Shown: one piece after another, positions 63,960 to 64,000 of the stretch
Numbering within the stretch: the stretch's first letter is position 1
How the letters are laid out: each line of letters starts with the position of its first letter
Source of the DNA: Eubacterium sp. An11
GTDB taxonomy: Bacteria > Bacillota > Clostridia > Lachnospirales > Lachnospiraceae
Assembly (NCBI RefSeq): GCF_002161065.1
Contig: NZ_NFLV01000002.1
Location: forward strand, 227,340-291,339
Reading direction: 5' to 3'
DNA: 64,000 bases
Notes under the pieces: generated by a model
Database searches by the model: none
Told to the model about the DNA's origin: nothing
The model's input: only the letters and a program-made list of their open reading frames with translations
Translations under genes and position numbers: made by a program

Positions 63960-64000
63960 ATGCGGCTAATAACCGTTCATGAAATTCAAACGGTGTTAAT
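63958..64000 (-). CDS. IS3-family transposase (OrfB), C-terminal fragment
   Basis: The minus-strand frame reads LTPFEFHERLLAA and then TAA (63960-63958), with the rest beyond the window. A final LTP-x-EF motif is typical of the end of IS3-family integrase-core transposases. The short length limits certainty. Confidence 0.5.
   Translation of the reverse strand, partial: LTPFEFHERLLAA

Larger units (their letters stand above)
63883..64000. mobile_element. End of an IS3-like insertion sequence, cut by the window edge
   Basis: From about 63883 the sequence TGGTGTGCTACCCGTCAAG and TAGACA looks like an IS terminal inverted repeat. It is followed by a bidirectional terminator and the 3' end of a transposase-like frame on the minus strand. 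The other end lies outside the window, so direct repeats cannot be checked. Confidence 0.55.

Overview
The window looks like chromosome from an anaerobic, spore-forming Firmicute of the Lachnospiraceae type. The evidence is the gene families and their order (a gap-pgk-tpiA-gpmI glycolytic operon, a secG-rnr-smpB cluster close to ssrA, a SpoVB-type flippase, NADP-type glutamate dehydrogenase next to an Lrp regulator), strong AGGAGG ribosome sites, mid-range GC with AT-rich intergenic DNA, and a tmRNA that encodes the tag AEDNNLAYAA. Species cannot be fixed from the sequence alone. No rRNA, CRISPR array or prophage was seen.

Layout. 0-2.6 kb: a BlaR1-like M56 metalloprotease coupled to a tiny secreted Trp/Tyr-rich peptide, then tmRNA. 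2.7-5 kb: LysR regulator and a divergent two-gene chromate-type transporter that separates ssrA from smpB. 5-8.3 kb: smpB, rnr, secG (RNA quality control and secretion). 8.4-14.4 kb: BMP-type lipoprotein, enolase behind a long hairpin that covers its ribosome site, a secreted SPG-repeat peptide with a divergent LysR, a TetR and a glycerol facilitator. 14.6-21.7 kb: a PurF-like protein that has lost its glutaminase residues, a cytidylate-kinase-like protein, and a complete livJHMGF branched-chain amino acid transporter with an attenuator-like leader and a heavily folded livJ-livH spacer. 21.9-28.8 kb: exonuclease, SEC-C methionine aminopeptidase and the glycolytic operon. 29-33.5 kb: PHP phosphatase and a Gld-like ABC exporter. 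33.9-37.2 kb: gdhA, lrp and an XRE regulator. 37.4-46.6 kb: an RlmH-like paralog, DUF362 ferredoxin, tRNA-Arg, L-lactate dehydrogenase, HAD lipoprotein, cysteine desulfurase, SpoVB-like flippase, RlmH and a zinc peptidase. 46.9-52.2 kb: iron alcohol dehydrogenase, aminotransferase and a polar amino acid ABC transporter.

From 52.3 kb on the DNA turns AT-richer and accessory. It holds a DUF4869 gene overlapping a compact P-loop/TOPRIM-like protein, methyltransferase and GNAT genes with a GNAT remnant, a membrane-linked MerR, an ECF sigma/ABC exporter operon, an AAA ATPase paired with a TOPRIM-like protein whose gene is split at an A7 slippery heptamer in correct register for -1 frameshifting, a large secreted beta-helix/LRR protein, and the end of an IS3-like element at the right edge.

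The best candidates for undescribed biology are the two ATPase/TOPRIM modules (52.3-53.6 and 59.7-61.8 kb), which resemble OLD/PARIS-like anti-phage logic; the two RlmH-family proteins, each lacking the conserved segments the other keeps; the M56 protease plus micro-protein operon, whose promoter shares a 16-bp element with a distant lipoprotein promoter; and several 5'-leader hairpins (eno, livJ, lrp). All motif, hairpin and promoter calls were made by eye; no search, folding or alignment program was run.
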